From RFSX01 sp965230215 (GTDB lineage Bacteria; Bacteroidota; Bacteroidia; Chitinophagales; Saprospiraceae): a stretch of DNA of 64,000 nt. The position numbers and the translations under genes were made by a program. Below the pieces are notes generated by a model. It worked only from the letters and a program-made list of their open reading frames with translations, was not told the DNA's origin and did no database searches. The stretch is from the NCBI GenBank assembly GCA_965230215.1, contig CBDDKN010000001.1:1798001-1862000 (forward strand), given 5' to 3'. Every line of letters begins with the position of its first letter. The first letter of the stretch is position 1. Positions 1 to 8,087 of the stretch are shown in pieces.

Positions 1-301
1 TCCCTGTCGCAGAAATCTCTCTTCTGATAATAAGCTCTTCATCGATATCGAAATCGTGCTCATCAAGAATTAAATCTATAGCCTTTGGATAATCCGTAAA
101 ACTGGCCTCTATAATGCACTTGTTGTCTTTATCATAAAGCGCAGAGCTGTCAGCCCGCTGGCCCATAACCAGAGATAAAGCACCCATAATAATGGACTTA
201 CCAGCACCCGTTTCCCCGGTTATTATATTGAGACTGTTATCAAAATGCAGATCTACATTCTGAATGATAGCATAGTTTTCAATATGCAGGCTTCTTAGCA
301 T
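1..301 (-). CDS. recN: DNA repair protein RecN, N-terminal part (runs off window)
   Basis: RecN is an SMC-like ATPase that acts in recombinational repair of double-strand breaks. Only the first 100 residues are present. The reverse strand from the ATG at 301 reads MLRSLHIENYAIIQNVDL, then a Walker A motif GETGAGKSIIMGAL and MGQRADSSAL, which is the usual start of RecN. The gene begins only 6 bp after the stop of the upstream lipoprotein gene on the same strand, so the two are probably cotranscribed. The rest of the ATPase and its coiled coil lie outside the window. Confidence 0.92.
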   Translation of the reverse strand, partial: MLRSLHIENYAIIQNVDLHFDNSLNIITGETGAGKSIIMGALSLVMGQRADSSALYDKDNKCIIEASFTDYPKAIDLILDEHDFDIDEELIIRREISATG

Positions 302-307
302 TCAGAT

Positions 308-1081
308 TTATTTGACATTATCCATGACAATGGCACCCAACTTGCGCGCCCAATCCAATTCTTCTGCTTCTGATGCTGGTAAATTAAAGGCAACCATATA
401 TACAAAGTCTGCCTCATCACGCCACATATATCTATGCAACTCATAACTATAGGCTCCAGCAAGACCAAGCCCAGTGAAGTCTTCGTATTTAAAATCCAAA
501 GATCCATCAGGCGATTTCTCACCCTGATTCTTTTTCGCCTGGATGAAATAGGCTGCCCATTCAGGGAATTCATCTGGTACAGGATTATCCTGAACTTGGA
601 TCAATACGCCTGAATTTGGAACGCCTCTGTGGTCCCATCTGAAGAAACAAGATCTTGCGTAAGGGCTTGCAGAACTTGATCCATCCTTAATATTGATCGC
701 CATTGCGTCCACGCCGACTACAGAAGCGATCTGCTTGTCAGTAATCAATGTACATGCATCAGGAACGGTTCTCGTACCTCTCTGCACCTTTTCCTTGGCG
801 TCCAGACGCATCTGATCCTTCGTCTTATAAGGATTGTTCTCCGGTTCATTAAACTGCGTCTTTGTCTTGCGCTCAACAGGCACTCTTGTACGTGTGTTAT
901 TTTCTACTGCTTCTGGTTTGGTCGCATCATGATTATGATCATGATTACCATTATGATCATGCCCATGCTCGTCGTAGTATGCCTTTTTCTCATCAGACAA
1001 CTCTGTACTACCTGCCGGTTTGTCATTGTTGCATGCAACACAAAAGGCAATTGCGCATAGGAAAACAAATATCTTGTTCAT
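308..1081 (-). CDS. His-rich lipoprotein of unknown function
   Basis: A 257-residue predicted lipoprotein. A short signal ends in the lipobox FCVAC with Cys17 as the lipidation site. Next comes a low-complexity segment rich in His, Asp and Asn (HGHDHNGNHDHNHD, around residues 38-53), which could bind metal ions such as Zn, Ni or Cu; this is inference. The C-terminal 150 residues look globular, start with DACTLITDKQIASVVG and contain a Cys pair. The wording 'ACxLxTxxxxxxxxG' recalls DUF3558-like lipoproteins, but I cannot confirm a family. It lies directly upstream of recN (6 bp gap), although nothing suggests a repair role. Confidence 0.8.
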   Translation of the reverse strand: MNKIFVFLCAIAFCVACNNDKPAGSTELSDEKKAYYDEHGHDHNGNHDHNHDATKPEAVENNTRTRVPVERKTKTQFNEPENNPYKTKDQMRLDAKEKVQRGTRTVPDACTLITDKQIASVVGVDAMAINIKDGSSSASPYARSCFFRWDHRGVPNSGVLIQVQDNPVPDEFPEWAAYFIQAKKNQGEKSPDGSLDFKYEDFTGLGLAGAYSYELHRYMWRDEADFVYMVAFNLPASEAEELDWARKLGAIVMDNVK

Positions 1082-1318
1082 ACTTTTTTTTTAGGCTCTC
1101 AAAAATAATACAACGCACAAAGCTCATCAAATAAAATGAAGAGCTTCACATTTAATTAGGATTTATATATCCCTCATATATTTCCAGCTTTTAAGTTTTT
1201 TGCTTCATTCGTCCTTCAAAACGCCTATGTTGGTAGAAGTTTTCTTAATTTTTGAATTAAATAGCCAATAGTTAGGTTGTTTTTGTAGAACATTTAATAA
1301 TCCGCTAAATCAATTCTT

Positions 1319-2266
1319 ATGAATCCTGCTTTTTTAATTCCTATTGTATTTTTTGCTTTCTTGATTTTGTCATTGGGCTTGTTTACCGTTAAACAGGAGA
1401 CCGCTGCCATCGTAGAGCGCCTGGGTAAGTTTCACAGCATTAGAAATTCTGGTCTTCAATTCAAGATTCCATTCATTGACAGATTGGCGAGCAGAATCAA
1501 CTTGAGAATTCAACAACTTGATGTGGTCGTAGAAACAAAAACATTTGATGATGTATTTGTGAGACTTAAGGTATCAGTGCAATTTCTCGTACTAAGAGAT
1601 AAGATTTTTGAAGCTGTCTACAAACTACAGAATCCACATGATCAGATCACCTCATATGTCTTTGATGTTATTAGAGCCGAGGTACCGAAGATGAAACTCG
1701 ATGATGTCTTTGTGAAAAAAGATGACATTGCAATTGCCATTCAGAGAGAATTAAAAGAAGCAATGAATACGTACGGATATGATATCATTAAAGCACTGGT
1801 TACCGATATTGATCCAGATCCACAGGTTAAGGAAGCCATGAACCGAATCAATGCGGCTGAACGTGAAAAAATAGCTGCTGAATATGAAGGTGAAGCTGAT
1901 AGAATCAGAATTGTGGCTAAAGCTAAAGCTGAAGCTGAAAGCAAAAGATTACAAGGTCAGGGTATCGCTGATCAAAGAAGAGAAATCGCAAAAGGACTGG
2001 AAGAAAGTGTGGAAGTACTTAATAATGTGGGAATCAACAGTCAGGAAGCATCAGCACTGATCGTTGTGACACAACATTATGATACATTGCAATCAATGGG
2101 TGAGAATGCCAATAGTAACTTGATACTTCTCCCTAACTCTCCTTCATCAGGTTCCGATATGCTTACCGAAATGGTAACATCATTTTCTGCTTCCCAGCAA
2201 ATAGGTGAAGCCATGAAAAAGAAGAATCTCGAACAGCAGAGAAAGGGTCACAAAAAACTAGATTAA
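1319..2266 (+). CDS. SPFH/band 7 (stomatin, slipin or QmcA type) membrane protein
   Basis: A 315-residue SPFH-domain protein. One N-terminal transmembrane helix (FLIPIVFFAFLILSLGLF) is followed by the band 7 start FTVKQETAAIVERLGKF and the conserved GLQFKIPFIDRL, then an Ala/Glu-rich coiled coil (about residues 175-220, EREKIAAEYEGEADRIRIVAKAKAEA split by helix turns). Such proteins form large membrane-anchored rings and organise membrane microdomains or regulate membrane proteases such as FtsH. The closest bacterial type is QmcA/YbbK. No NfeD-type partner is next to it. It stands alone and ends in a clear terminator. Confidence 0.9.
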   Translation: MNPAFLIPIVFFAFLILSLGLFTVKQETAAIVERLGKFHSIRNSGLQFKIPFIDRLASRINLRIQQLDVVVETKTFDDVFVRLKVSVQFLVLRDKIFEAVYKLQNPHDQITSYVFDVIRAEVPKMKLDDVFVKKDDIAIAIQRELKEAMNTYGYDIIKALVTDIDPDPQVKEAMNRINAAEREKIAAEYEGEADRIRIVAKAKAEAESKRLQGQGIADQRREIAKGLEESVEVLNNVGINSQEASALIVVTQHYDTLQSMGENANSNLILLPNSPSSGSDMLTEMVTSFSASQQIGEAMKKKNLEQQRKGHKKLD

Positions 2267-2269
2267 TTG

Positions 2270-2297
2270 AAAAAGCCTCTTTACAGAGGCTTTTTTT
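2270..2297 (+). terminator. Rho-independent terminator after the SPFH gene
   Basis: A 9-bp stem AAAGCCTCT/AGAGGCTTT with loop TTAC, followed by seven T residues on the plus strand. Its minus-strand copy has a shorter T run and may also serve the convergent gene that ends at 2296. Confidence 0.88.
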
Positions 2298-2736
2298 ATG
2301 GGTTTTCTCTTTTATACTTTTTCCAAAGTGTCTTGAATCTCTTAACAAGCTCCTTTGCCATATCGTCATCAAAACTGATCACCTCATCCGCAGCATCACA
2401 ATCCTTCCAAACGGCCAAACATGCTACAGGTTTATCTGAACTTGGATTATAGATCGCCAGCTCATTCAGAAAAGGGTTAAACTCTGAAGGTGGTAATAAT
2501 AGGAACATCTCTTTGGTAAGATCCTTAGGGATCGTGAGATCCTTCTGATATCTGTTAAGATGTCTTATTACCGAAGGCGTATTTGGGACGATGTAGCGGT
2601 ACTTGGTGTTCCTGTGAAGATTATGCTCTACTATATTTCTAAACTCATCATTTTCTGTATCGTAGTGCAAATCAGGAGAAACGATCCATACTTCTTTGGC
2701 TTTTTTTTCCAATGCGTAGACTGACTTCAATTTCAT
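2296..2736 (-). CDS. Conserved hypothetical cytoplasmic protein
   Basis: A 146-residue protein with no signal peptide or membrane helix. The N-terminus reads MKLKSVYALEKKAKEVWIVS, followed by a region (EFRNIVEHNLHR, YRYIVPNTP) that looks like an alternating beta-alpha fold. The C-terminus is charged (KRFKTLWKKYKREN). 'VWIVSPDL..D' and 'YRYIVP' recall the small regulatory domains seen near phospholipase-D-like or TrmB-type proteins, but no catalytic motif is visible and I do not assign a function. It is convergent with the SPFH gene and probably monocistronic. Confidence 0.7.
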   Translation of the reverse strand: MKLKSVYALEKKAKEVWIVSPDLHYDTENDEFRNIVEHNLHRNTKYRYIVPNTPSVIRHLNRYQKDLTIPKDLTKEMFLLLPPSEFNPFLNELAIYNPSSDKPVACLAVWKDCDAADEVISFDDDMAKELVKRFKTLWKKYKRENP

Positions 2737-2832
2737 AAGCGTTCTATTTATTGCTTCAAAGCTAATGAAATCAATCAGGAAAAAGCGTCATATTTGTCAT
2801 GCAGTGAATGGCAAACGCCATAAAGTAACAAA

Positions 2833-4704
2833 GTGCACACCGGAAAAAGCCATATCAGCTATATCATTGTCTTGTTTTGTCTGACATGTGTTAATGCAAT
2901 ACATGCACAGGACCCAAGAGGATCATCTCGACCAGGCAGTACAACGACGCCACAACAACCAGAAGTCCCAAAAGAGCCTGCTTATATTAAATACTACACC
3001 TTGGATGATCCAGACTCTAAGAAGGAATACGCGGATACGAGTCTAGCCAATTTTGAAATATACGCGCCTCATAGAAGTTTTGAAAATGGCGCATTGAATC
3101 TCGGTAATATTGGTTCATCAGCAGTTAAGATAAGATATGAGGAACGGGATCATATCTATACTGACATGGGTTTTAACCAATATGACATCTACAGACTTGA
3201 ACTTGAAGACTTACAATACTATGATCTTAACAGAGCTTATAATGACCTCTATTTCAGTCCACAGGATGGACAGCAAAACTTTTTGGTCAAAGCCAAATTC
3301 AGTCGCAACCTTGCTGACAATGTCAATATCCTAATTGATTATGAACGCATTAAACAAGAAGGGTTCTACCTAAACCAAGCCACTAAGAATACAAGGTTTG
3401 CTTTTGGTATTTCAAAACGAAGTGAAAAACATGATCTCTTCATTTCCTTCATTGCCAATAACATGAATGAAGATCACAATGGAGGTGTAACTGAAGACAT
3501 CGATTCGCTCAATAACAATGCTACAATTCGAGATATCAGAACATCCGTTGACACCTATCTTGATGAAGCCACAAGCAGGCACCAATATTTCAGCTATGCA
3601 ATAGACAATCACATTCGACCTGATAAACTCCCTTTTGATATCCAGAGCAGAATGAGAGTAGAACATGGTTACTTTCGATTCTCTGATGACGATAGTGACA
3701 GCAGCAACGACAGCTTGACCTATAGATCATATTTGACGGATTCAAGAGGACTTAGAATGGTCAGCAAATTTGTCAGATTCAACAAAGGCCTTGAATTTTC
3801 TTTTGAACGCAAAGCAATCAATTTCTCTGTGGGTCTTGATTACCGTTACCTGCGCTATGATAATGGTCTTGATGTAAACAATATACATGACCTAGGACTT
3901 AAAGGCAGATTAGGTATCAATATTGAAAAATTAGGTGCCCTTCAAAATCTTGCTGTATTGGGCATTGGTGAAAATGCTGGTAATATAAAACTCAATTCCA
4001 GGCTTGATTTTACGGCCATTAAAAATGTCAACATATATGCTGAATTGGATATCAGCAGATATGATGCATTCCTGCGTGACCAGAGTATGGTGGTTACTCA
4101 ACAAAGGGTATACGATAATGAATTTGATAAGATCAATGCTGTTGTACTGCAAGCAGGATTGAACATAGAGAAGCTCAAATTACAGGCCAAGTTAAAAAGT
4201 GGCATTGTTGACAATCCTGTAGCACTCAATACCGATGCCCTGCCCTATCAGTTGGCCGGATCAATGGAGTTTATTCAATTAGAATTAATACATGAGTTTT
4301 TCTGGAAATTTATAGGTATTGAAAATGCGATCCTGTATCAAAGTTTCAGCGATAACATTTATCAATTGCCAGATATCTATAGCCGACATAATCTATATCT
4401 TCAAACACGCCTGTTCAAAAAGAGATTGGCTACCCGCTTGGGTATTCAATACTATCATATCAATTATAACGGGGCCCTGGCATTTATGCCAATAACGGGA
4501 GGCTTCTATCCGTCAGAACAAGAAATCGCTTATTTCCCTATCAGTGAACTATATATTAATTTCCAGGTAGATAAGTTTCGCGTATTCTTGAGATATGACA
4601 ATTTCTCTGACATGCTCTTACGAGAGGCACACAGGCAAATAGTAAACTACCCACAGTTTGACGCCAACTTCAGAATGGGTGTACGATGGATATTTTCGGA
4701 TTGA
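2833..4704 (+). CDS. Putative porin (Bacteroidota Porin_10-like outer-membrane barrel)
   Basis: A 623-residue protein starting at a GTG, with a signal peptide ending near NAIHAQ. It then has a short Pro/Thr-rich linker and a long series of alternating amphipathic strands ending in an aromatic-rich C-terminus (FRMGVRWIFSD), as expected for an outer-membrane beta barrel. The start YIKYYTLDDPDSKKEYADTS and the segment ENGALNLGNIGSSA are typical of the Bacteroidota 'putative porin' family (Pfam Porin_10, from memory). The substrate is unknown. Its stop codon abuts that of the convergent LOG gene with no spacer. The GTG start is chosen because it gives a complete signal peptide. Confidence 0.85.
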   Translation: MHTGKSHISYIIVLFCLTCVNAIHAQDPRGSSRPGSTTTPQQPEVPKEPAYIKYYTLDDPDSKKEYADTSLANFEIYAPHRSFENGALNLGNIGSSAVKIRYEERDHIYTDMGFNQYDIYRLELEDLQYYDLNRAYNDLYFSPQDGQQNFLVKAKFSRNLADNVNILIDYERIKQEGFYLNQATKNTRFAFGISKRSEKHDLFISFIANNMNEDHNGGVTEDIDSLNNNATIRDIRTSVDTYLDEATSRHQYFSYAIDNHIRPDKLPFDIQSRMRVEHGYFRFSDDDSDSSNDSLTYRSYLTDSRGLRMVSKFVRFNKGLEFSFERKAINFSVGLDYRYLRYDNGLDVNNIHDLGLKGRLGINIEKLGALQNLAVLGIGENAGNIKLNSRLDFTAIKNVNIYAELDISRYDAFLRDQSMVVTQQRVYDNEFDKINAVVLQAGLNIEKLKLQAKLKSGIVDNPVALNTDALPYQLAGSMEFIQLELIHEFFWKFIGIENAILYQSFSDNIYQLPDIYSRHNLYLQTRLFKKRLATRLGIQYYHINYNGALAFMPITGGFYPSEQEIAYFPISELYINFQVDKFRVFLRYDNFSDMLLREAHRQIVNYPQFDANFRMGVRWIFSD

Positions 4705-5415
4705 TTAAAGCGAGTAGTTCGGCTCCAATTTGTGCTCAGAAGAATCTCCGTAGAAATCATTGATGATATCAAGTACCTGCTCAGGTGTATCAACAATTGG
4801 AATCAACTCAAGATCCTTTGGCGATATATTATGGAATTCATCCAGAACAACTTCTGTAATCCATTTCTTCAAACCAGTCCAGAATTCTGTTCCAACCAGA
4901 ATCACCGGAATCTGCGAGATCTTCTCGGTTTGAATCAATGTGATGGTTTCAAACAACTCATCCAGTGTGCCAAATCCTCCAGGCATCACGATGAATGCCT
5001 GAGAGTATTTAACAAACATGACTTTACGCACGAAAAAATATCTGTGCTCAAGATTTTTATCAGGGTCGATATATTGGTTTCCCGATTGTTCAAACGGCAA
5101 TTCAATATTTAATCCTACTGAAAGCCCATTCTCCAGGTAAGCACCTTTATTGGCTGCTTCCATGATACCTGGACCGCCACCGCTGATGATGCCATAGCCT
5201 TCATTGGAAAGGGCTCTTGCTATATCGACTGTGAGTTGATAATACTTCTGATCTGGTTTGGTTCTAGCTGAACCAAATATAGAGATGCATGGTCCAAGGG
5301 TGTTCAGTTTTTCAAAGCCATCAACAAACTCGGCTATCACTTTGAACATTGTCCAGGAATTCTCTCCTTTTATTCTGGACCATTTTTTCAGATTACTTGT
5401 CTTAGGTGTATCCAT
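4705..5415 (-). CDS. LOG-family protein (TIGR00730 Rossmann fold; nucleotide 5'-monophosphate phosphoribohydrolase type)
   Basis: A 236-residue cytoplasmic protein. The hallmark motifs are present: SIFGSARTKPD near the N-terminus, GGGPGIMEAANKGA for nucleotide binding, and PGGFGTLDELFE, the family's catalytic signature. LOG enzymes hydrolyse the N-glycosidic bond of (N6-substituted) AMP to release the base and ribose 5-phosphate, and the PGGxGTxxE motif supplies the catalytic Glu. The longer N-terminal extension fits the non-plant-pathogen type rather than true cytokinin activation. It follows the sigma54-type regulator by 26 bp on the same strand, so the two are probably cotranscribed. Confidence 0.92.
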   Translation of the reverse strand: MDTPKTSNLKKWSRIKGENSWTMFKVIAEFVDGFEKLNTLGPCISIFGSARTKPDQKYYQLTVDIARALSNEGYGIISGGGPGIMEAANKGAYLENGLSVGLNIELPFEQSGNQYIDPDKNLEHRYFFVRKVMFVKYSQAFIVMPGGFGTLDELFETITLIQTEKISQIPVILVGTEFWTGLKKWITEVVLDEFHNISPKDLELIPIVDTPEQVLDIINDFYGDSSEHKLEPNYSL

Positions 5416-5441
5416 AACGATTCGTTTTACTTACGTGATTA

Positions 5442-6716
5442 TCATACTGGAATGCCCTTGTACTTTTCGTACTCTTTTTCCAAATATGATTTCAGGTCCG
5501 TAAAAGAATCAAATTTATCAAACAAGTCTTGTAGATTGTCTCTTCTGTTGCTTACAGCGACTGCAAAATCAGTCACATCTTTCTTGGTCACCTTTTCCTT
5601 ACTCAGGATAATTAATCTCTCAACCACATTCCTGAGCTCTCGGATATTACCTGTCCAGTTGATTGATTGTAATTCTTTTAGGGCACCAGCATCAATTTTC
5701 TTTGGGCTGATTCCATATTCTTTACAAATCTGGACATTGAAATGTTCTACCAATTCAGGAATATCGCTTTTTCTTTCGTTTAGTGAAGGAACTCTTAATA
5801 TGATGACAGCAAGCCTGTGGAACAAATCCTCTCTAAAATTACCTTTGGCAATTTCTTTTCTCAAATCCTTATTGGTTGCTGCCACGACTCTTACATCTAC
5901 ATTGATCTGCTTCTCACCACCGACACGCATAATTCTGTTCTCTTGAAGAACTCTGAGAACTTTGGCTTGAGCACTAAGACTCATATCACCAATCTCATCA
6001 AGGAACAAAGTACCTTTATTGGCCAGTTCAAATTTACCAATACGCTGTTTGTGAGCTGAAGTAAATGAACCTTTCTCGTGTCCGAACAACTCAGACTCTA
6101 TTAGTTCTGAAGGGATAGCTGCACAATTCACTTCCACCATTGGTCCATCTTTCCTTCCAGACTTCTCATGAAGCCATCTGGCTACAAGTTCTTTACCCGT
6201 TCCGTTTGGACCCTGAATAAGAACACGTGCATCAGTTGGTGCTACCTTTTCGATGGTCTCTTTGATCATATTGATCTCGGATGAACTACCTACTATATTC
6301 CCAACCTTGCTTTTGCGTACTTTCTTCTGAAGTGTCTTCTTTTGAATAATCAGACTTGATTTATCCAGACCGTTTCTTACTGTAATCAGCAATCTGTTTA
6401 AATCTGGTGGCTTTGAAAGGAAATCAAAAGCACCTTTTTTCACCGCTTCAACAGCGGTATCGATATCTCCGTGCCCACTTATCATAATTACTGGAACATC
6501 CGGACATATTTCTTGTAATCTGTCTATGGCATCCATGCCATCCATTTTGGGCATTTTAATGTCCAAAATGATTACGTCATACTTCTCTTGTTTGACCTTT
6601 ACCAAACATGTCAAACCATCTTCTGCTTCGTCTACCGTGTATTTCTCGAATTCTAAAATGTCTCTTAAAGTCCTTCTAATACTGCGGTCGTCGTCGACGA
6701 TTAAAATCTTAGCCAT
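5442..6716 (-). CDS. NtrC-type response regulator without the Fis DNA-binding domain
   Basis: A 424-residue two-domain regulator. The receiver occupies residues 1-118 with phospho-acceptor Asp52 (VIILDIKMPKMDG). The AAA+ sigma54-interaction domain covers about 142-375: Walker A GPNGTGKE (169-176), Walker B GTLFLDEIGD (235-244), and FREDLFHRL with the arginine fingers. Two features are odd. The GAFTGA loop that contacts sigma54 is GSFTSA (216-221); from memory this variant is common in Bacteroidota. The protein also ends at KSYLEKEYEKYKGIPV, just where a C-terminal Fis helix-turn-helix should begin. The DNA after the stop has no continuation in any frame before the next gene. A possible partner is the NtrY-like kinase at 28.8 kb. 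Confidence 0.9.
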   Translation of the reverse strand: MAKILIVDDDRSIRRTLRDILEFEKYTVDEAEDGLTCLVKVKQEKYDVIILDIKMPKMDGMDAIDRLQEICPDVPVIMISGHGDIDTAVEAVKKGAFDFLSKPPDLNRLLITVRNGLDKSSLIIQKKTLQKKVRKSKVGNIVGSSSEINMIKETIEKVAPTDARVLIQGPNGTGKELVARWLHEKSGRKDGPMVEVNCAAIPSELIESELFGHEKGSFTSAHKQRIGKFELANKGTLFLDEIGDMSLSAQAKVLRVLQENRIMRVGGEKQINVDVRVVAATNKDLRKEIAKGNFREDLFHRLAVIILRVPSLNERKSDIPELVEHFNVQICKEYGISPKKIDAGALKELQSINWTGNIRELRNVVERLIILSKEKVTKKDVTDFAVAVSNRRDNLQDLFDKFDSFTDLKSYLEKEYEKYKGIPV

Positions 6717-6824
6717 AGTTTTCTTTCTATTGAGTTAACAGAGAGCTAAGATACATTAATATTTTTAATTATGTGTAGTAAACTGGTATAAAGTAGTATA
6801 CAGATTATAAAAAATCATAATATA

Positions 6825-8015
6825 TCATGATTGCAGTTTGCGTATGGCCATATATGTCATTAGGCCTGTACCTACTTCAAGGGCTTTTTCGTCTACATCA
6901 AAGCGAGATGTATGCACAGGATGGACAATTCCTTTGGCTTCATTACCAGTTCCCAGCCTGAAAAAACAACAAGGCATCATCTGAGAAAAATATGCAAAAT
7001 CCTCAGCTGTCATACGCTTGGGCAGGTATACAACATTATCCTCACCTAAGTATTCCCTTGCAAAATCCATAGACTTTTCAACCAAATCTGGATTGTTCTT
7101 TAATGTTGGATAACCCACTTTAATGGTCAATTTGGCCTTTGCACCATAGGCTCTTGCCGTATTTCGACAAAAACGCTTCATATCCTCATGCAATTTGAAT
7201 CGGTTTTCCTCATCCATCGAACGCATGGTACCCATCATGTGGACCTTCTCAGGAATAATATTGGTTGCTCCACCCTCTGAATTTATCTTGCCAATACTTA
7301 CCACAGTAGGAACCAATGGATTGGCATATCTAGAAACCAGATGATGTAAACCCACGACTATCTGCGAAGCAACAAGTATGGTATCCACACAATCCTGAGG
7401 TAATGCTGCATGGCCACCTTTACCGGTGACTTCAATGAATAACTCATCAGCCGAAGCCATATATTCACCTGGATGAAATCCAACTTTCCCTACTTCCAAG
7501 GGCGGATGTACATGTTGCCCATACATAACCGATGACTTGACATTCGTTATGGCGCCCTCTTTTATCATGATCGATGCGCCTCCTGGTAGGCGTTCTTCAC
7601 CAGGTTGAAATACAATGCGTACTCTTCCCTTGATATGATCCTTTAGCTCATTTAGTATCAAAGCCGAACCCAGTACGCATGACGTATGTACATCGTGACC
7701 ACATGCATGCATCACACCTTCCACAGTAGAAACATAGTCATGATCACTTGTTTCTTTAATAGGCAAAGCATCCATATCTCCTCTGAGGTAAACAATTTTT
7801 CCTTTGCCAGCACCCTTAATCTCTGCAACTATCCCATGCTTGCAATAGCCGCTTTTGTATTTGATTCCATGTGCATCAAGAACTGAACGTACATAGGCTG
7901 AGGTCTTCTCTTCTTCATAACTGAGTTCTGGATTCTTATGAAGATGCCTTCTAATTTCCACCAGTCGTGGATAGAGCTCCCTTGCCTTTTTATGAATCAG
8001 TTTTTTTAATTCCAT
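6825..8015 (-). CDS. M20-family amidohydrolase (N-acyl-amino acid/hippurate hydrolase type)
   Basis: A 396-residue cytoplasmic metallopeptidase-fold enzyme. The N-terminus has RRHLHKNPELSYEE. Metal-site motifs follow: LRGDMDALPIKE, HACGHDVHTS, FQPGEERLPGGA, the dimerisation/lid-domain segment GKGGHAALPQDCVD, and the late MTAEDFAYF with its conserved Glu-Asp. The order and length match the M20D amidohydrolases, which cleave N-acyl groups from amino acids (hippurate hydrolase, N-acetyl-L-amino acid amidohydrolase, IAA-amino acid hydrolase). The exact substrate cannot be read from the sequence. It diverges from the VCBS lipoprotein gene across a 72-bp shared promoter region. Confidence 0.92.
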   Translation of the reverse strand: MELKKLIHKKARELYPRLVEIRRHLHKNPELSYEEEKTSAYVRSVLDAHGIKYKSGYCKHGIVAEIKGAGKGKIVYLRGDMDALPIKETSDHDYVSTVEGVMHACGHDVHTSCVLGSALILNELKDHIKGRVRIVFQPGEERLPGGASIMIKEGAITNVKSSVMYGQHVHPPLEVGKVGFHPGEYMASADELFIEVTGKGGHAALPQDCVDTILVASQIVVGLHHLVSRYANPLVPTVVSIGKINSEGGATNIIPEKVHMMGTMRSMDEENRFKLHEDMKRFCRNTARAYGAKAKLTIKVGYPTLKNNPDLVEKSMDFAREYLGEDNVVYLPKRMTAEDFAYFSQMMPCCFFRLGTGNEAKGIVHPVHTSRFDVDEKALEVGTGLMTYMAIRKLQS

Positions 8016-8087
8016 GATGTTAATTGATTCTCAAATTTAATTGAAATCAATTTAGTATTTTCCATAGCTGAATCAGTGTAGATATTT

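Noticed and set aside
862..1134. Plus-strand open frame opposite the His-rich lipoprotein
   Set aside because: It only mirrors the low-complexity His/Asp codons; its protein has no family signs.
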